Assembly: GCA_018398585.1 (NCBI GenBank)
Contig: JAGTTD010000022.1
Location: 5,462,001 to 5,526,000, forward strand
Reading direction: 5' to 3'
Length of the DNA stretch: 64,000 nucleotides
From: Simmondsia chinensis
Lineage: Eukaryota; Streptophyta; Magnoliopsida; Caryophyllales; Simmondsiaceae
Translations under genes and position numbers: made by a program
Part shown: piece by piece, positions 45,421 through 57,795 of the stretch
Position numbering within the stretch: the stretch's first letter is position 1
Layout of the letters: each line of letters begins with the position of its first letter
Notes under the pieces: model-generated
What the model was told of the DNA's origin: nothing
Database searches by the model: none
The model's input: the letters and a program-made list of their open reading frames with translations, nothing else

Positions 45421-46005
45421 TCATTGATTATCTTTAATTCGTATAGTAAATTGTCAAAACAAAAATGAAAATCAAAGATTTGTTTTTTTTTCCTATTCAC
45501 AAAATGTATAATGGGTTGGAGTCTATGTTTTGTTCTCCGGTTGTAATGCAACCCCGGTCTCGTAACATCGCAATCACCCTATAAACCCCGTGAAAGCGAC
45601 TTTCACTTTTCTAGGTAGATTGTTATAAGATTGCATGACAAACTATACCAAAGAGCGCCATTGATGGAGCGGGAAGGTCAATAATGGGTGCCAACTACAA
45701 ATCACTCTATAAACTATAGTGCAGTTAACGGCTCGAAACCATGCCAACTGCAACTATTGGCGGCACTCCACCGCCATTGTCCGGTTGAACTAGCACAAAT
45801 CATCCGCGTAATTGGTCATAGAATTCATGAAAGGCCTCATGTAGAATATCAGATAGTGAACAAGAGGAGATTCAATGTTCGACTGAATGAAGAAAATATG
45901 GCGACAATGATAAGAAAGAAATGGGAAAGAAGGAGGTGTAGAAAAAAATAAGAAATGATGGTGATTTATTTGCTGTTTATTTATAGTGGTAGGATATATA
46001 ACTTA

Positions 46006-46677
46006 GGGTAAATTACAGAAAACCTTTCCAACTTTTGCTTCAAAAACAGAAAATCTCACTCAGAAATAAAATCACTCATTAAACTCCTTACTTTTAAAAA
46101 ATTATCACTTTGCCCCCAAATAAATTTTTTGACCATTTTGTTCTTCAAAATAAACTAGTTGGGTATTTGATTTTATTTTTAGATGGGATTTTATGTTGGA
46201 GGAAAAATAATAATTTTTTATATTTATAGTAAAAAGGGATTTTCTCTGTTTATAAAAGTTATTATTTTAATTAATTATATAGTAGTGATATTATAATATT
46301 AACAAATATATTATATTTTATTTTATAATATTTTTTATAAAAATTTTAAAAATATTTTTGTCTTCTAAGCTTATAATATCATTACCATAATTAATTAAAA
46401 CAATTATATTTTTTATAAATATATAAATTTCCTTATTTCTATAGCAAAAAATATAATTTTTTTTTAATTTTTACCTAATAATATAAAATTTTCTTCTAAA
46501 AATATGAGTAAACATTTAACCCCCTCTCTTTTGAGGGGCAAAATGATCAAAAAAAAAAACTACATGGGGTTAAGTGATAAATGTTTAAAAGTGAGGAGGT
46601 TTTGTGAGTGCTTTTATTTGTGATGAAGGTTTTCTGCTTTTGAAGTAAAAATTGGTGAAATTTTCTATAATTTACCC
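46006..46677. mobile_element. Mutator-like MITE with long terminal inverted repeats
   Basis: 672 bp. Ends begin GGGTAAATTACAGAAAA (left) and, on the other strand, GGGTAAATTATAGAAAA (right). The inverted repeats stay alignable for over 120 bp at each end (shared CTTCAAAA.CAGAAAA, TATCACTT, GACCATTTTG/GATCATTTTG). Flanks TATAACTTA (45997-46005) and TATAATTTA (46678-46686) are a 9-bp duplication with one change. Long TIRs with a 9-bp duplication point to a non-autonomous Mutator-like element. The centre is AT-rich and non-coding. Confidence 0.8.
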
Positions 46678-46794
46678 TATAATTTAATCCATAGAGTATA
46701 GATAAATTTTCAATATGAGAATAATAGAAAAGATTACCATATCTATATCTTTCTTAGCCTTTAAGATATAGGCTCGGTATCTAATATTTTTCGA

Positions 46795-47097
46795 AAATAA
46801 AATGAGAAACAGTTAATTATTCTAAAAGTTTAAGCTGATGGGTGAAGGTCAGAAAAGGTTACTCTAACATGCCCCTTCACGCAAATGCTCATTGGGCTTG
46901 AAGCATGGATATTGCACAGGCTCACTTCTTACCTTGTGCTTAAATTAAATTAACATTGAAGGTGGGGGGTGTTGAGATTTAAACTCGTGACCTCATGCTC
47001 AGCAAAGCTCTGATACCATGTGAAGGAACCAACAATTCAAACAGCTTAAGCTAAAGAGTGAAGACTCATGAATGGTTTCATACTCTCTAACAAATAA
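46795..47097 (-). mobile_element. TRIM (miniature LTR retrotransposon)
   Basis: About 300 bp. Read on the - strand: a ~75-bp 5' LTR starting TGTTAGAGAGTATG (47097) and ending CCTTCACA (47023), a tRNA-Met primer site TGGTATCAGAGC (47021-47010), a ~120-bp interior, a polypurine tract GTGAAGGGGCA, then a 3' LTR starting TGTTAGAGTAACC (46873). No coding capacity. The 3' LTR is diverged from the 5' LTR. Confidence 0.7.
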
Positions 47098-47134
47098 GAC
47101 AACAGAATTACAATATTAATTATATAAAAATTAC

Positions 47135-47142
<8 letters not shown>

Positions 47143-47174
<32 letters not shown>
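47143..47174. repeat. (AT)n microsatellite
   Basis: Run of about 16 TA dinucleotides. Confidence 0.95.
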
Positions 47175-47177
<3 letters not shown>

Positions 47178-47515
47178 CTAGTACTTTATATAATGTATGT
47201 ATATCTTCAAATACTTGTACTTTATATAATGTTGTATTCTTGTAAATAAAAGAAAAGTAATGTGGAGGGATGTTCAGTTTATCGTATAGAAAACTATCCC
47301 GGTCCACTTAACCATAACCGAAATAGTTAAAAGTTACGAACCGTGATTAAAAAGACCAATTAACCACTTTTCGGTAATCGATAATTCAGTTCAACTATGT
47401 TTTTTAACTAGTAACAGGAAAATGTATAAAAATTTCTACATAAACTTGAAACGAGACATAAAAAAATAATTGATGGATCTCTATAGCGATCAGAAAAGTT
47501 CAAAGTATTAAGTTG

Positions 47516-47830
47516 TCCTACAATAAAAAATATTAATTATTTAGCATTAAGTATACAAAATATAGATAAATAAGTTCAAACATCTAAATTCATAATGTAT
47601 CTCTTAGGATATAGTATATTTAAGTATAGGGTTAGATTATTTATTCTTGCTTTATCTTTTGTTTACAGATATATCCTGATTTTAGCATATGTACTCTTCT
47701 CCTTCTATAAATATATGTTAAGGCTACCCAGCGTTGCCTCGCCTCTCTTTCCATCATGCGTGCGCCACCACCACCGTTGTCTTGTTATCTTTCCTCCTTC
47801 TAGTCATCCCTTAATTGGTTAGGGAATTTC
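47516..47830 (+). repeat. Possible 5' LTR remnant of copia-3
   Basis: Contains a TATA-like TCTATAAATATATG at ~47704 and a C/T-rich leader and ends in front of a primer-like site (TGGTAGCAAGG, 47833), 8 of 11 like the tRNA-Met site. The outer end is not defined and no second LTR is found, so this is tentative. Confidence 0.35.
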
Positions 47831-49205
47831 AATGGTAGCAAGGAAATCTCCCTCTCAACCCCTCCAATCTCCAATCATGGTCTCCCGCCCTCCACCCTCA
47901 TCACCGATAACCCCTCTAGGTGCGGTGGCTTCCGTCCCTATCTCTAGTCGTGCTCCAACTACCCTCCCGTCATTTAGTTTTGTGCTTGCATCCCTACTAG
48001 CAGCCGTGCCTATGTCAAGAATTGGTGACCGGATACCCTAGTTTACTACCTCAATTCTATTCCGCACCCCTCAATGTCTATACCCATGGCTAACTCTACC
48101 CCATATACCCCTCTAATGCCATTGTCCTCCTCCACCTATCTACCTTCCGATACCTCATTTTCTATGTCCACAGTTACTAACCTTGTAACCATCAAATTAG
48201 AACAACCTACTGACTATTCTACCTGGCGTTGACAAATTTCCATGATCTTTCGAGCTCACCAACTCATGGGATCTATTGATGGCAAGCTTACCTGTCCGTC
48301 CCCTTATCTTCTTCATACAGATGGTTCTCCTATTCCAAATCCTGATTACACCTCCTGGACATGCACCGATTAGAGTATTCGCTCCTATATTGCTACTACT
48401 CTTGCCCGATCTGTCCTCAATGATGTCATCCGTCAACCACATCCAAAGACATGTGGGATGCTCTGAATAGACGCTTCCATGATCATTCTCTTGCCAAGGA
48501 ATTCGACCTTCATAACCAATTAGCCTACCTTCGCAAAGAAAACAAAACAATGGAGGCCTAACTTTCCAAACTTAAATCAATTGCCAAGATCTTGCTGCCA
48601 TTGACTCCCCTAACTCTAATAGGGAGCTTCTTCATTCTGCACTGTTTGGTCTTCCCCCTGAATATGGCACCTCTGGTACTCTCATGCGCAATTACAAGAT
48701 CAATCTCACATTGGAAGACTTGAAGCAGACCCTACTAAACGAAAAAGTTGCTCACGTCAGGATTCACAATTGGCAACCCTCATAACACTCTCATGCTCTT
48801 GCTACTCAAAATTACCCTTTTGATGCTTCTAGTGGTGGTCGAGGTCATAGTGGTCGTGGTCGACGTGGTCGTGGTAATCACAACAACTATTGTCATGGTG
48901 GATCTAATGGTCGACATAATGGTGGACACGGTTACAATTCTTCCAATGGGTTCAGTCAGACCTCCCCTGTGATTGGTCATGGTTACTCAGTATCTAGTTT
49001 TGCTCCTCTGTAGCCTAACTCAACGATAAGACCTTCAAGTAACTTTGCTCATCAATTTGGTGATAGTATTTTGGGACCCAGACTTGTTGCTTGTCAGATT
49101 TGCCAACAATTTGGACATATTGTCCTTCAATGCCCTCATCGATACTCTCAGTCCAATCTTTCTACTTCTTTATCTGCTATGTCTGTCGCCGAGCTTGACT
49201 ATATA
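47831..49205 (+). pseudogene. copia-3 gag, Ale/Retrofit-like
   Basis: Broken copia gag: Ser/Pro-rich N-terminal part, then LVTIKLEQPTDYSTWR, ISMIFRAHQLMGSIDGKL, IRSYIATTLARSVLNDVI in several frames, a Gly/Arg/His-rich basic stretch (48830-48950) and an intact CCHC knuckle, CQICQQFGHIVLQC (~49093-49134). Multiple stops and frameshifts. Confidence 0.7.
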
Positions 49206-51960
49206 TAGTGCCCTGATTCCGGGGCATTAAATCACGTGACTTCAAACTCTTGTATACTTCTTGATCCGAGTCCATACTTAGGGTCCGAGTCTATTTTAGT
49301 CGGTAATGGGTCATTACTTCTAGTTAAACATGTTGGTACATTTGTAATACACACCAAGACCCGCCCCTTGTCTAATATTTTCATGTGCCACGACTTACTC
49401 ATAATTTACTTTATGTTAAACAATTGTGTCATGATAATAACTATGTCGTTGAATTTGACTCAAACTCTTTCTGTATCAAGGACAAAGCAACGAGGACGCC
49501 TCTACTTCAGATGCACACTAATGGGACGCTATACGGATTCTCACCACACTACATTGGATTAGTTGCATGCTTCGTTCCTGCTGATACTTGGCATAGGCGT
49601 CTAGGTCATTTAGGATATAATGTTTTGGATATTTTGCATAAACGTTGTTTAGTTCCTTTTAATAAAACTTCTCTTGGACATTGTGAACTGTGTTGTTTAG
49701 GGAAATCTCATCTTTTAACTTTTGATCATGTGGTGCATACTTCTACTTGTCCTTTATAGTTATTACATTCTAATATTTGGCAAGCCCTTCCTCCTCTAGT
49801 TCTAATACAAATACTATGTTCTTTTTATTGATGATTTTTCACAATTTACATGAACCCGGTGCGTGGGAAAGACGAAGTTTACAATTTATTTTCTGATTTT
49901 AAAACTCTTGTTGAAAATCAATTTGATTATAAAATTATGTATTTTTAGAGTGATGGTGGTCGTGAGTTTGATAATAAAATGTGGCCGCTTTATGTCGTAC
50001 TCGTGGCATTAATTTCCATCTTTCCTGTCATGATACTCCATAGCAAAATGGAGTGGCGGAATTCAAACATCGGCACATTAATGAAATGACGCAAATGCTA
50101 CTTTTTAAAGCTAATATTCCTGCGAAATTTTGGGCTAATGTGGCTTATACAGTCTGCTTTATAATTAATCGCCTTCCAACACCAATTTTAACTAATATTT
50201 CCCCTTTTGAAAAATTATTTCACACTATCCCTGACTAATTTTCTTTCGCATTTTTGGACGTGCATGTTATCCTAACATCACATCTCGCACCGCTCATAAA
50301 TTGGCTCCTCAAGCTATCCCATGTAATTTTTTGGGCTATGCTGCACGTTATAAAGGTTATCATTGTTTTAATCCTAAAACTGGTTGTGTACATGTTAGTC
50401 GCAATGTTCATTTTGTTGAAAATTTATTTCTTTATTTGTCCATCATGTTAAGTGTCACAAACAAACTTGGTTGTTTTGTCATCCCTTACGAAGTGCCTCT
50501 TGCTATAACTGCACCTGTCACTCGAACACTGGTTCCTAGTCAGGCATCATCCCCCACTAAAACTCAACCTAGTCTTCTTGTATCTCCTACACAACTGACC
50601 GATCTTGAATCGCGTGCGGTGACCTCCCCAATGTTGTTCCTTACCTTACCTTTATTAGGTCAGCTGTCTAGTAGTATTCCTCAAACATCACAGGCACTTG
50701 TACCTTCTCCATCTCCCACCGCCTTGGTTGCCCCTCACACTGAGTCATTACTAATGCAGTTCACTAATGTGTATTCTATGCGTACTCGTCTTAAAGATGG
50801 TATTCAAAAATCAAAACATATCTTGCCTTTACCCACGATTACAGTAGTCCAAGAACCCACGTGTTTTTCTCAAGCAATTAAGAATCCTCAGTGGCAAGAG
50901 GCTATGGTTGAGGAGTTCAGTGCACTATTACAAAATCAAACGTGGGATCTTGTTTCATCTAACCCAAATCAAAATGTTGTATGCAGTACCTAGAAATATA
51001 AGGTCAAGTATAAGGCGGATAGTTCTGTTGAACGCTTTAAGGCTAGACTTGTAGCTCAGGGCTTTCATCAAAGGGAAGGTATAGATTATTTTAAGACCTT
51101 TAGTCTGGTTGTGAAGCCTACTACTGTTCGATTCATTCTGTCTTTAGTTTTCACTTACAACTGGCTGATTCAATAGTTAGATGTTAAGAATTCCTTTATA
51201 CATGGATATCTAAATGAGGAGCTTTACATGAAGCAACATCAAGGCTTTGTTCACCCTCGATTTCCTATTCATGTTTCTCACCTTCATAAGGCGTTATATG
51301 GACTCAAACAAGCCCATCGAGCCTAGTTTCATCGCTTTAGTGCTTTACTGTTTAGTCAAGGTTTCCACTGCAGTCGGGCTGATCCATCCTTATTTCTTTA
51401 CCACTCTTCCTCAAACCTCATCTGTCTTTTTATGTTGATGATATAATTTTAACTGGGTCTAACGCTGATTTCCTCACATCAAAAGTCAAAATGTTTTCTC
51501 ACTAGTTTGCCATGAAAGACCTTGGTCCTCTTTATTATTTCTTGTGTATTGAGGAAAAACGCAGTGACAAGGGTCTTTTCTTAACTCAACATAAATACAC
51601 CATTGATTTACTGCTTAAACAAGACATGATTGATTCCAAACCTGTCCAAACACCCTTACCATCTCGGGTTCAACTATCCCAGAGTGACAGTGAGTTACTT
51701 GCTGATCCTACTGAGTTTCGCAGTGCTGTAGGTGCTCTACAATACCTAACTATGACTCGTCCTGACATTTGTTATGCAGTTAACTATGCTTCCCAATTTA
51801 TGCATGCCCCAGGTCCTCTCATTGGCAGATGCATAAGCGGATACTATGATATTTCAAGTTCACACCTGACCACGGTCTCACAATCCAACCAAGTTCCTGC
51901 ACCATGATTATAGCATATGCTGATGCTGATTTGGGTGGATGCCCAAACACCAAATAATCC
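49206..51960 (+). pseudogene. copia-3 pol, 3'-truncated
   Basis: The protease active site PDSGALNHVT is retained (49211-49240). The integrase zinc region WHRRLGHLGYNVLD...HCELC is intact (49590-49695). The core is fragmentary: SDGGREF near 49952, NGVAEFKHRHI near 50050, FWANVAYTVCFIINRLP near 50130. The C-end ARYKGYHCFNP..VHVSRNV is near 50345. RT 50870-51900: [29 protein letters not shown] (51435) and MKDLGPLYYFL. The RNase H start (AYADADLGGC) ends at ~51957, where similarity stops. No 3' LTR found. Block style fits the Ale/Retrofit group. Confidence 0.78.
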
Positions 51961-53690
51961 ATATTTATTTGCAAACTTAAAAGTTTTTCTAGAGGCTAAA
52001 GTTAATCCAATTATCGATGCATAAAGTGAGGTGTTAAGCGGATCTTTTCTCATTTGTTTTCTGTTTTTATGGTTGAACACTTAAAAGGATTGAAAACTAC
52101 GGTGGAGATGAGTTTGACAACTTAGCAATGTATCTCTAGCCCAAGTTAATTAGTTCTAAACCCGACACCCTTATTGAAGATAGCTCGCATTAGGTCAAGT
52201 TTAACAAGATTTTAATGGAGTGAACAAAATTTGGATCACTAATGTGCCATATTTTATATGTCTATTTCCTCATTCACCATGATATTCTGGGTGATTACAT
52301 GGCTACTTTGATGCAATTTGTGTTTTAATTGGCTTAGAACGTGCAGGAATGAAAGGAACTTGAAAAGTGGTGAAGAATTATTGAAAACGAGCGAATTTGG
52401 ACACAACGCGAGAGAAACCTGACCACATGTGAGAAAAGGACCAATCGGGTCGAAACTAGGCCAACAAAAGTCTCCACTGGGGTGTGTGGATCGATCAACA
52501 AACCATTTTGACAACATATCAAGCTTAGAATAAGCAAAAGCTTGAGCAAAGAGTATCCATAACCGAATAACATTGAATCCAAGTAACAATACCACAACGA
52601 TCCCATAGATCCTTTCAAGAGCTTAATTTTGATGTGTACTTTGCTCCTTAACTTCTCATGGATGAGCACTTTAAGTTATATGGTCACTGAGATTTCCCTG
52701 TGGGCACCCATTAGGGAGTGCTGCAATTATAAAAAGGGGAAGGGAGGCATAAATTCACTTTTGGCTTCTTTTGTCACATTCCTCTCTTCCCAAGCCGCTT
52801 CAAGAGATCAAACTCTCACGAAGGCCAAAGTGCAAGTGATTGGAGTATTGGGGGGATCAAAACCAGAGTTGTGTCAACATTAATCGAGAAAGTCTTCAAC
52901 CCATGAGTTTTCTTTTCCTTTTCTCTTTTGAATTTGTAATTTAAAAAACTCTCATTCAGGAGTAGACTATTAGTTTTAGGCATGAAGGAAGGTTAGTATT
53001 CCAGATCCCAATTTAATATTTTGCTTGCGATATTGACTAAGTTATACTATATTTTGCACCCCTGTGGGAGTTTTATAGTTTAAATTGGTTTTTTTTTTTT
53101 TATGTTCTTGTAGCCATGGTTTGATTTTTCAATTTAATTGCATGTTATCTTGTGCTTATAGCCTAGATTATAATCAGGTTTTCACGAGCAATCATGATTG
53201 AGATTGTACCTAACCCCAAGTGCAATCTTCTATAGGAATTATTGCTAAATTAGGTGTGACAAAGGAATTAAGTAATGTCATTAAGATAATCCATGCAACA
53301 CATAGAGTAGTTAGATGTATTATACCCTTAAAGTAGTTAATTATTCTAAAACCCTAATTAAGTATTAATCTAAATTTAGAGCTTGTAGCCTAAATCATTA
53401 GTCATTGTCATGATAAAATATAATGATGGGATATGGTTAGGCAACCTAAATTCATATCCTAAACTACCATTGATTAATTGACAACCCTGATCTGCTATTT
53501 AATTATGTTATTTTAGTTAAACATTCACTCACTCAACAAAAATCCAGATTTAATTGTTCAATAATCATTGAAACTAACTTTGTATCAATTCTCTACGGAT
53601 ACGACTCCCATATACCTGCCATAACTACAACTTGCTTATACGCTTGTGTGTACACGTTTTTACACCCTCCTTTAAAACCACATGAGCCAC
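51961..53690. other. Probable LTR/gypsy debris
   Basis: No gene. The sentence-like block CTCTACGGATACGACTCCCA (~53591) resembles a segment common near the ends of plant gypsy LTRs, and 52260-52880 has a low-copy LTR-like look. No paired LTR was found in the window, so limits and family are open. Confidence 0.3.
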
Positions 53691-55120
53691 CTATCTATGA
53701 CCAACACTATTAAGCTCAAAACTTTGACCTCAAAGCCTTAGACCAATATGTCAAGTTTAAATTCAGCTAGCATACCACACTGAATCACCAACCTAAAACA
53801 AATGCTATCAAGCTCAATTCTTTATCGTAAAGACTTAGATTAATGACACTCTCTTAATCCAATAAAAGGGGTGAGGACAATAACTATGGTAGAAAGGGTT
53901 ACCTTCTCTTACTTTATAACTTATGCTTTGTTATATTTACAAAAGCAAATGTTACTACAAGTGCGCCTACTTCTTCGGTGGTTAGGAGAATTGAGCTGAC
54001 CAGGTTCACACTTTGTCAGGTTTTTTCTCCCACCTACTAGTGGCTACTTGAATGCAATATGTGGCCACTCTCTGCTTATCCACGCAAGGTTATATGTGTA
54101 CTTAAAATAATGTCAAAAATTTTTACATATTAGATATAATCAAATAGATCATTTTGAATTAGTTATCCTGATCGTTTGGATCAAACATGGATTGAATTTC
54201 ATGTTTTTGGATTTACAAGCATTTCTTATACCTATAATTTCTAATATTCCCAAAAGTCGAAATCACTTAAATGTATTTTCTGATTTTTTTTTTTTTCTAA
54301 AAAAAAAAACCCTTCACAATTTTACAATCTAAATATCTTTTCTAAATAAAAAAATTAAAGATAAAAACTAAAAATTAAAGATAAAATATAAAAATTATTT
54401 TCTCTTTTCTATATTAAACTTTATCCAAAAAGTCAAATGAAGTGACAATCAATTATTGAAAAAAATGTGATAAGGCAGCCCTGCATTAACCATCCTCATC
54501 CGTCGATCACCTACATTCATCATAATCAACGGCTAAAAATCACTTTTTGGCCCCACCTCGATTCAATCTCTTTTAATAGCAAGCAAGAAGCCATCCAAAA
54601 TTGAATTAGACCTTGCAATATTTTCTACACGTTATCCGTTTTGCTACTTAATTTTTTTTTTTTTTAAGGGTTATTTATATTAGAGGCGTATGTATTTTAT
54701 ATTAATTTAATTTTTTATTTTTAAAATTGCGCTAATTTAGTTCTCGTAGATTTGATATTATGTCAATTAGATTAAAAATTATGCTAAGTTATTAATAAAA
54801 TTTTTAATAATTTGGCTATAATTTAGATTAAATTAAGTCAATAATTAGATTTGTAATAGAATACTTACATTTAATGTTATTGTACACTAAAACCTATATT
54901 AATAACTTAACTTAAATTTAATCAAATGACTAAATTGACACAATATGAATTGTTGATGATCTAAATTGATACAACTAAAAGTATCTCGACTAAATTAATA
55001 TAGCGAGAAAAGTATAAAAATATTTGGTATAAATAAACCTATTTTTAATATAAATTATTAAATTATGTTTTTTTTTTTTTTTCCCCCCTCCTCTTTTTTG
55101 TATCTGATAAGACACTAGTA
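53691..55120. other. AT-rich upstream region of the kiwellin-like gene
   Basis: No coding or repeat structure recognised. A/T homopolymers at 54283-54310, 54651-54664 and 55067-55082. TATATATATG and TATATATAG (55125-55150) lie ~30 bases before the likely transcription start of the gene. Confidence 0.45.
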
Positions 55121-55177
55121 ATGGCTATATATATGTTTATATATATAGTCCAGCTCCCGCTCTTCCCTTATAACAAA

Positions 55178-55792
55178 ATGATCCAAATAAGCATAGGCAT
55201 GAATTTAGGACTCACATTACTTGTCCTTTTTACAACAAAAAGTTTGCTTTTACAAGCAAATGCCCAAAATTGTAGACCAACTGGCTACTTCAGGGCAAGC
55301 GCTCCCCCACCCGGGCAGTGCCATAATCAAATATTTCAAAAGTTTAAGATATCTAATGCTGATTTAAGAAACCTGTTATCCTCTAATGATAACAGCTGTT
55401 GCATGCCAAAACAAGTCTACTTCACCTTCCAATGTTCCCCCACTGTAACCATAAACACCGTTGCTATCCTCACCCACCTCCCCACCATGCATGGCAGTAG
55501 ATGTGGTGGCAGGCGTCAGTACTCTGAGAATGAGCCAGTGGTGGCTCTATCCACTGGGTGGTACAACGGCAATGGCGGGAGGTGTGGGAAGGAGATTGTG
55601 ATTAAAGGGAATGGGCTAGCAGTAAGGGCGACAGTGGTGGCGGAGTGTGACTCCAAAGGAGGGTGTGATGCAGCACATGGGTACCGCCCTCCTTGTGGGT
55701 ACAACGTGGTTCAAGGGTCCACGGCTGTGTGGAAGGCCTTGTTGGTTCCAAGGACTCAAGGTCAATTGAATATTACATGGTCGGATGCCTAA
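55178..55792 (+). CDS. Kiwellin / ripening-related (grip22-like) secreted protein
   Basis: Single-exon frame. I choose the ATG at 55178 (204 aa) because the longer frame from 55121 has TATA-like sequence inside it; another Met at 55199 would give 197 aa. The N-terminus is a hydrophobic signal peptide (LGLTLLVLFTT...) with probable cleavage after ANA. The mature part has the family blocks C-RPTGYF, NSCCMPKQVYFTF.C, NEPVVALSTGWYNG, GGRCGKEIVI, VVAECDSKGGCDAAHG, PPCGYNVV and VWKALLVP, with many Cys for disulphides. Length fits kiwellins (~190-215 aa). Kiwellins are apoplastic double-psi beta-barrel proteins, some of which bind pathogen effectors; the specific role of this one is unknown. No lesion is seen, although the gene is surrounded by transposons. 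Confidence 0.9.
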   Translation: MIQISIGMNLGLTLLVLFTTKSLLLQANAQNCRPTGYFRASAPPPGQCHNQIFQKFKISNADLRNLLSSNDNSCCMPKQVYFTFQCSPTVTINTVAILTHLPTMHGSRCGGRRQYSENEPVVALSTGWYNGNGGRCGKEIVIKGNGLAVRATVVAECDSKGGCDAAHGYRPPCGYNVVQGSTAVWKALLVPRTQGQLNITWSDA

Positions 55793-56328
55793 GTGTTAAC
55801 CCTTGAGCCCAATGATTACTTCCCCTATATAAGCATATTAAATTGCTCGGCATAAATGGCAATTAATTTTAAAATAAAGGGAAAGACCTTGCATGCACCT
55901 ACATAGACTTTGTCTCTGTATAATTAATATTTGACGACAAGTTATGTTTGGTATTTGAAAAATCAAGCATGTAATAAAATGGCTTACATCGCAAAATTAT
56001 TAAGTTATTGGTGATTCGGGTTGATGAATTTAAATTATTGTATTCTTGTTTTCTAGTTGAATTTTTATATTTTGCGTTCTCGTGTTTAGTCAACGTACAA
56101 ATCTCTCCAATATAAGATCTTAAATTCGAAATTCATCTCTATTTCTCCCAAAATATTTGTACCCCTAACAGTGATTATGGGTTTGAGCTCGTTCTTCCCT
56201 CTTAATAAGTATCCTTCGTAAAAGGAATTCTGCTTTTGGGTCAATTTTCTTAGTGGTTTGAGTTAATTTTCAGCCTAAAACTTGTGCATAAACGTAAGCT
56301 CCGTTCAATAGAAGTATAAATAATTTTT
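55793..56328. other. 3' flank of the kiwellin-like gene
   Basis: AT-rich. An AATAAA-like AAAATAAAG lies at ~55870 and AATAAAAT at 55973. Nothing else recognised. Confidence 0.4.
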
Positions 56329-56405
56329 ACTGTTAGCAACTAACTATTCTAAGAGCTTAAAGTGATGTGTGAAAGCCCAGAATTACCTAAATTATGTGTC
56401 AAGTC
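56329..56405. repeat. TRIM LTR fragment
   Basis: ACTATTCTAAGAGCTTAAAG followed by TGATGTGTGAAAG resembles the TRIM LTR at 46800-46873 (TTATTCTAAAAGTTTAAGCT, then GATGGGTGAAGG). Probably a decayed solo LTR of the same family. Confidence 0.5.
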
Positions 56406-56616
56406 CGCCTTTACAAGCTAGCTATCATCATGTTCAACATTGATATTTTCTATTAAAATCCATCGAATTTGGGCATATGTTAGCAGATTGGTAAATTTTT
56501 TAACTTAAGGGGACTTGAATGCCAAAGTTTTTAAACCCTATGATATCTCATTGCATATATTAAGCTTCTGGGTATCTATGCAACAAATACTAAAACCTCA
56601 TGATATTTAAGTGACA

Positions 56617-57640
56617 CTCTCTGTTTAGCACTTGAAATTGGAATTAGAACGTGAAATTATAATTTCAATTCTAATTCTGATGGAATTAGAATTCTTATGA
56701 AATGAAAATTTCATCCTTTAGTTAATCAAAGGAATTGGACGTCAGAATTATAATTCCATACGTATTTGAGTCATCACGGGTTTTTGGTCCATCGAGTCGG
56801 GGCGAGTTTTGAATCTCCTAGGATTGAATTTTGGTCAGATCGGATCACTTTGAGTTCAAGCTTTTGAAGTTTCAAGTCAAATAGGATTGAGTTTTAATCA
56901 CTTCGGATCATTTTGTGTTCAAATCATCTCAGCTTTTCGGTTAATCGGATTAGGCCTTTTTGGGAGTCATTGTAGAATGAGTAAGTTTGAGTTGACTTAG
57001 GCTATTTCAAGCTCGAATCATCTTAGTTTTGGGTCAAACGGGCTGCATCAATTTCAAATTTCAAGTTATCTCACGTCAGGTCAAATTTAGAATCATCACG
57101 TGATGGGTTGGATCATTCTTGGTTTGGGTCAAATTAGATTTTGGGACAATTTAGTCAGGTCATTTCAACTTTGGACTCAGCTTGTTTACATTACAATCAA
57201 GTAGAGTAGTTTCATTTTTTGGATTTGAGTTATCCCAGGATTCGGTCAATCGGGATTGGTCTCTTTGTACTTTGACTTATGTTTATTGAGGTCATTTCAA
57301 TAAGTCATTCAAGGTGGGGTAATTTCGAGGTTCAGGTCAAATGTAGGTTGCATCTTAACTCTTTCGGTTTTAAATCATCTTAGGTTTTGGTTAATCAAAT
57401 GGAGGTATATAGGACTTTAGGCCATTGGAGTTGATAAAGGATTGCAATTTTTTAACCCCATCCCAGGGAATTGGAATGTATAATTTTCAGTTAAAACCAA
57501 TTCTATGAAATTGGGCACTAAAATTCTAATTCTAGTTCCAGCAAGTGAAAGAAATAACAGAAAATTAAAATTTCGGGCCCCAATTCCCGTCTTAGTTCCA
57601 ATTTGAGGCTTCAATTGTATGCACCAAATGGGCCTAACAA
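56617..57640. mobile_element. Probable TIR transposon with internal degenerate repeat
   Basis: The ends look inverted: left TTGAAATTGGAATTAGAACG (56631-56650), right (reverse complement) TCAAATTGGAACTAAGACGG. Internal sub-ends rich in AATTCTAATT pair again (56670-56700 with 57520-57535). Between 56760 and 57400 is a degenerate repeat of ~20-40 bp units built on TCRGGTCANNTT / TTGGGTCAAAT. No clear target duplication, no coding. Confidence 0.45.
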
Positions 57641-57663
57641 GAGAATTAAACTATTAGAAACAT

Positions 57664-57795
57664 AGTACAACAACAATAACCACCACCCAATGTCTGAAAG
57701 GCTTCCGCCAAAGAAGGGTTTGGGGGGGCTAAATATACGCAGCCTTACTCCTATAAGGTGCAACCAGGAAAAGAGGCTGTGTCCAAAGGGCTCCC
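57664..57795 (-). repeat. LINE/SINE 3' tail remnant
   Basis: CAACAACAATAACC at the left, then a TACGCAGCCTTACTCC block and AGAGGCTGTGTCC, as in 3' ends of plant RTE-derived short repeats; on the - strand it ends in (TTG)n. No ORF. Confidence 0.45.

Noticed and set aside
45276..45951. Two open frames of ~90 codons
   Set aside because: No recognisable domains, no splice or start context; one overlaps a SINE-like sequence.
52254..52883. Open frames of 80-113 codons in both directions
   Set aside because: No similarity recognised; the region looks like LTR debris and frames overlap on both strands.
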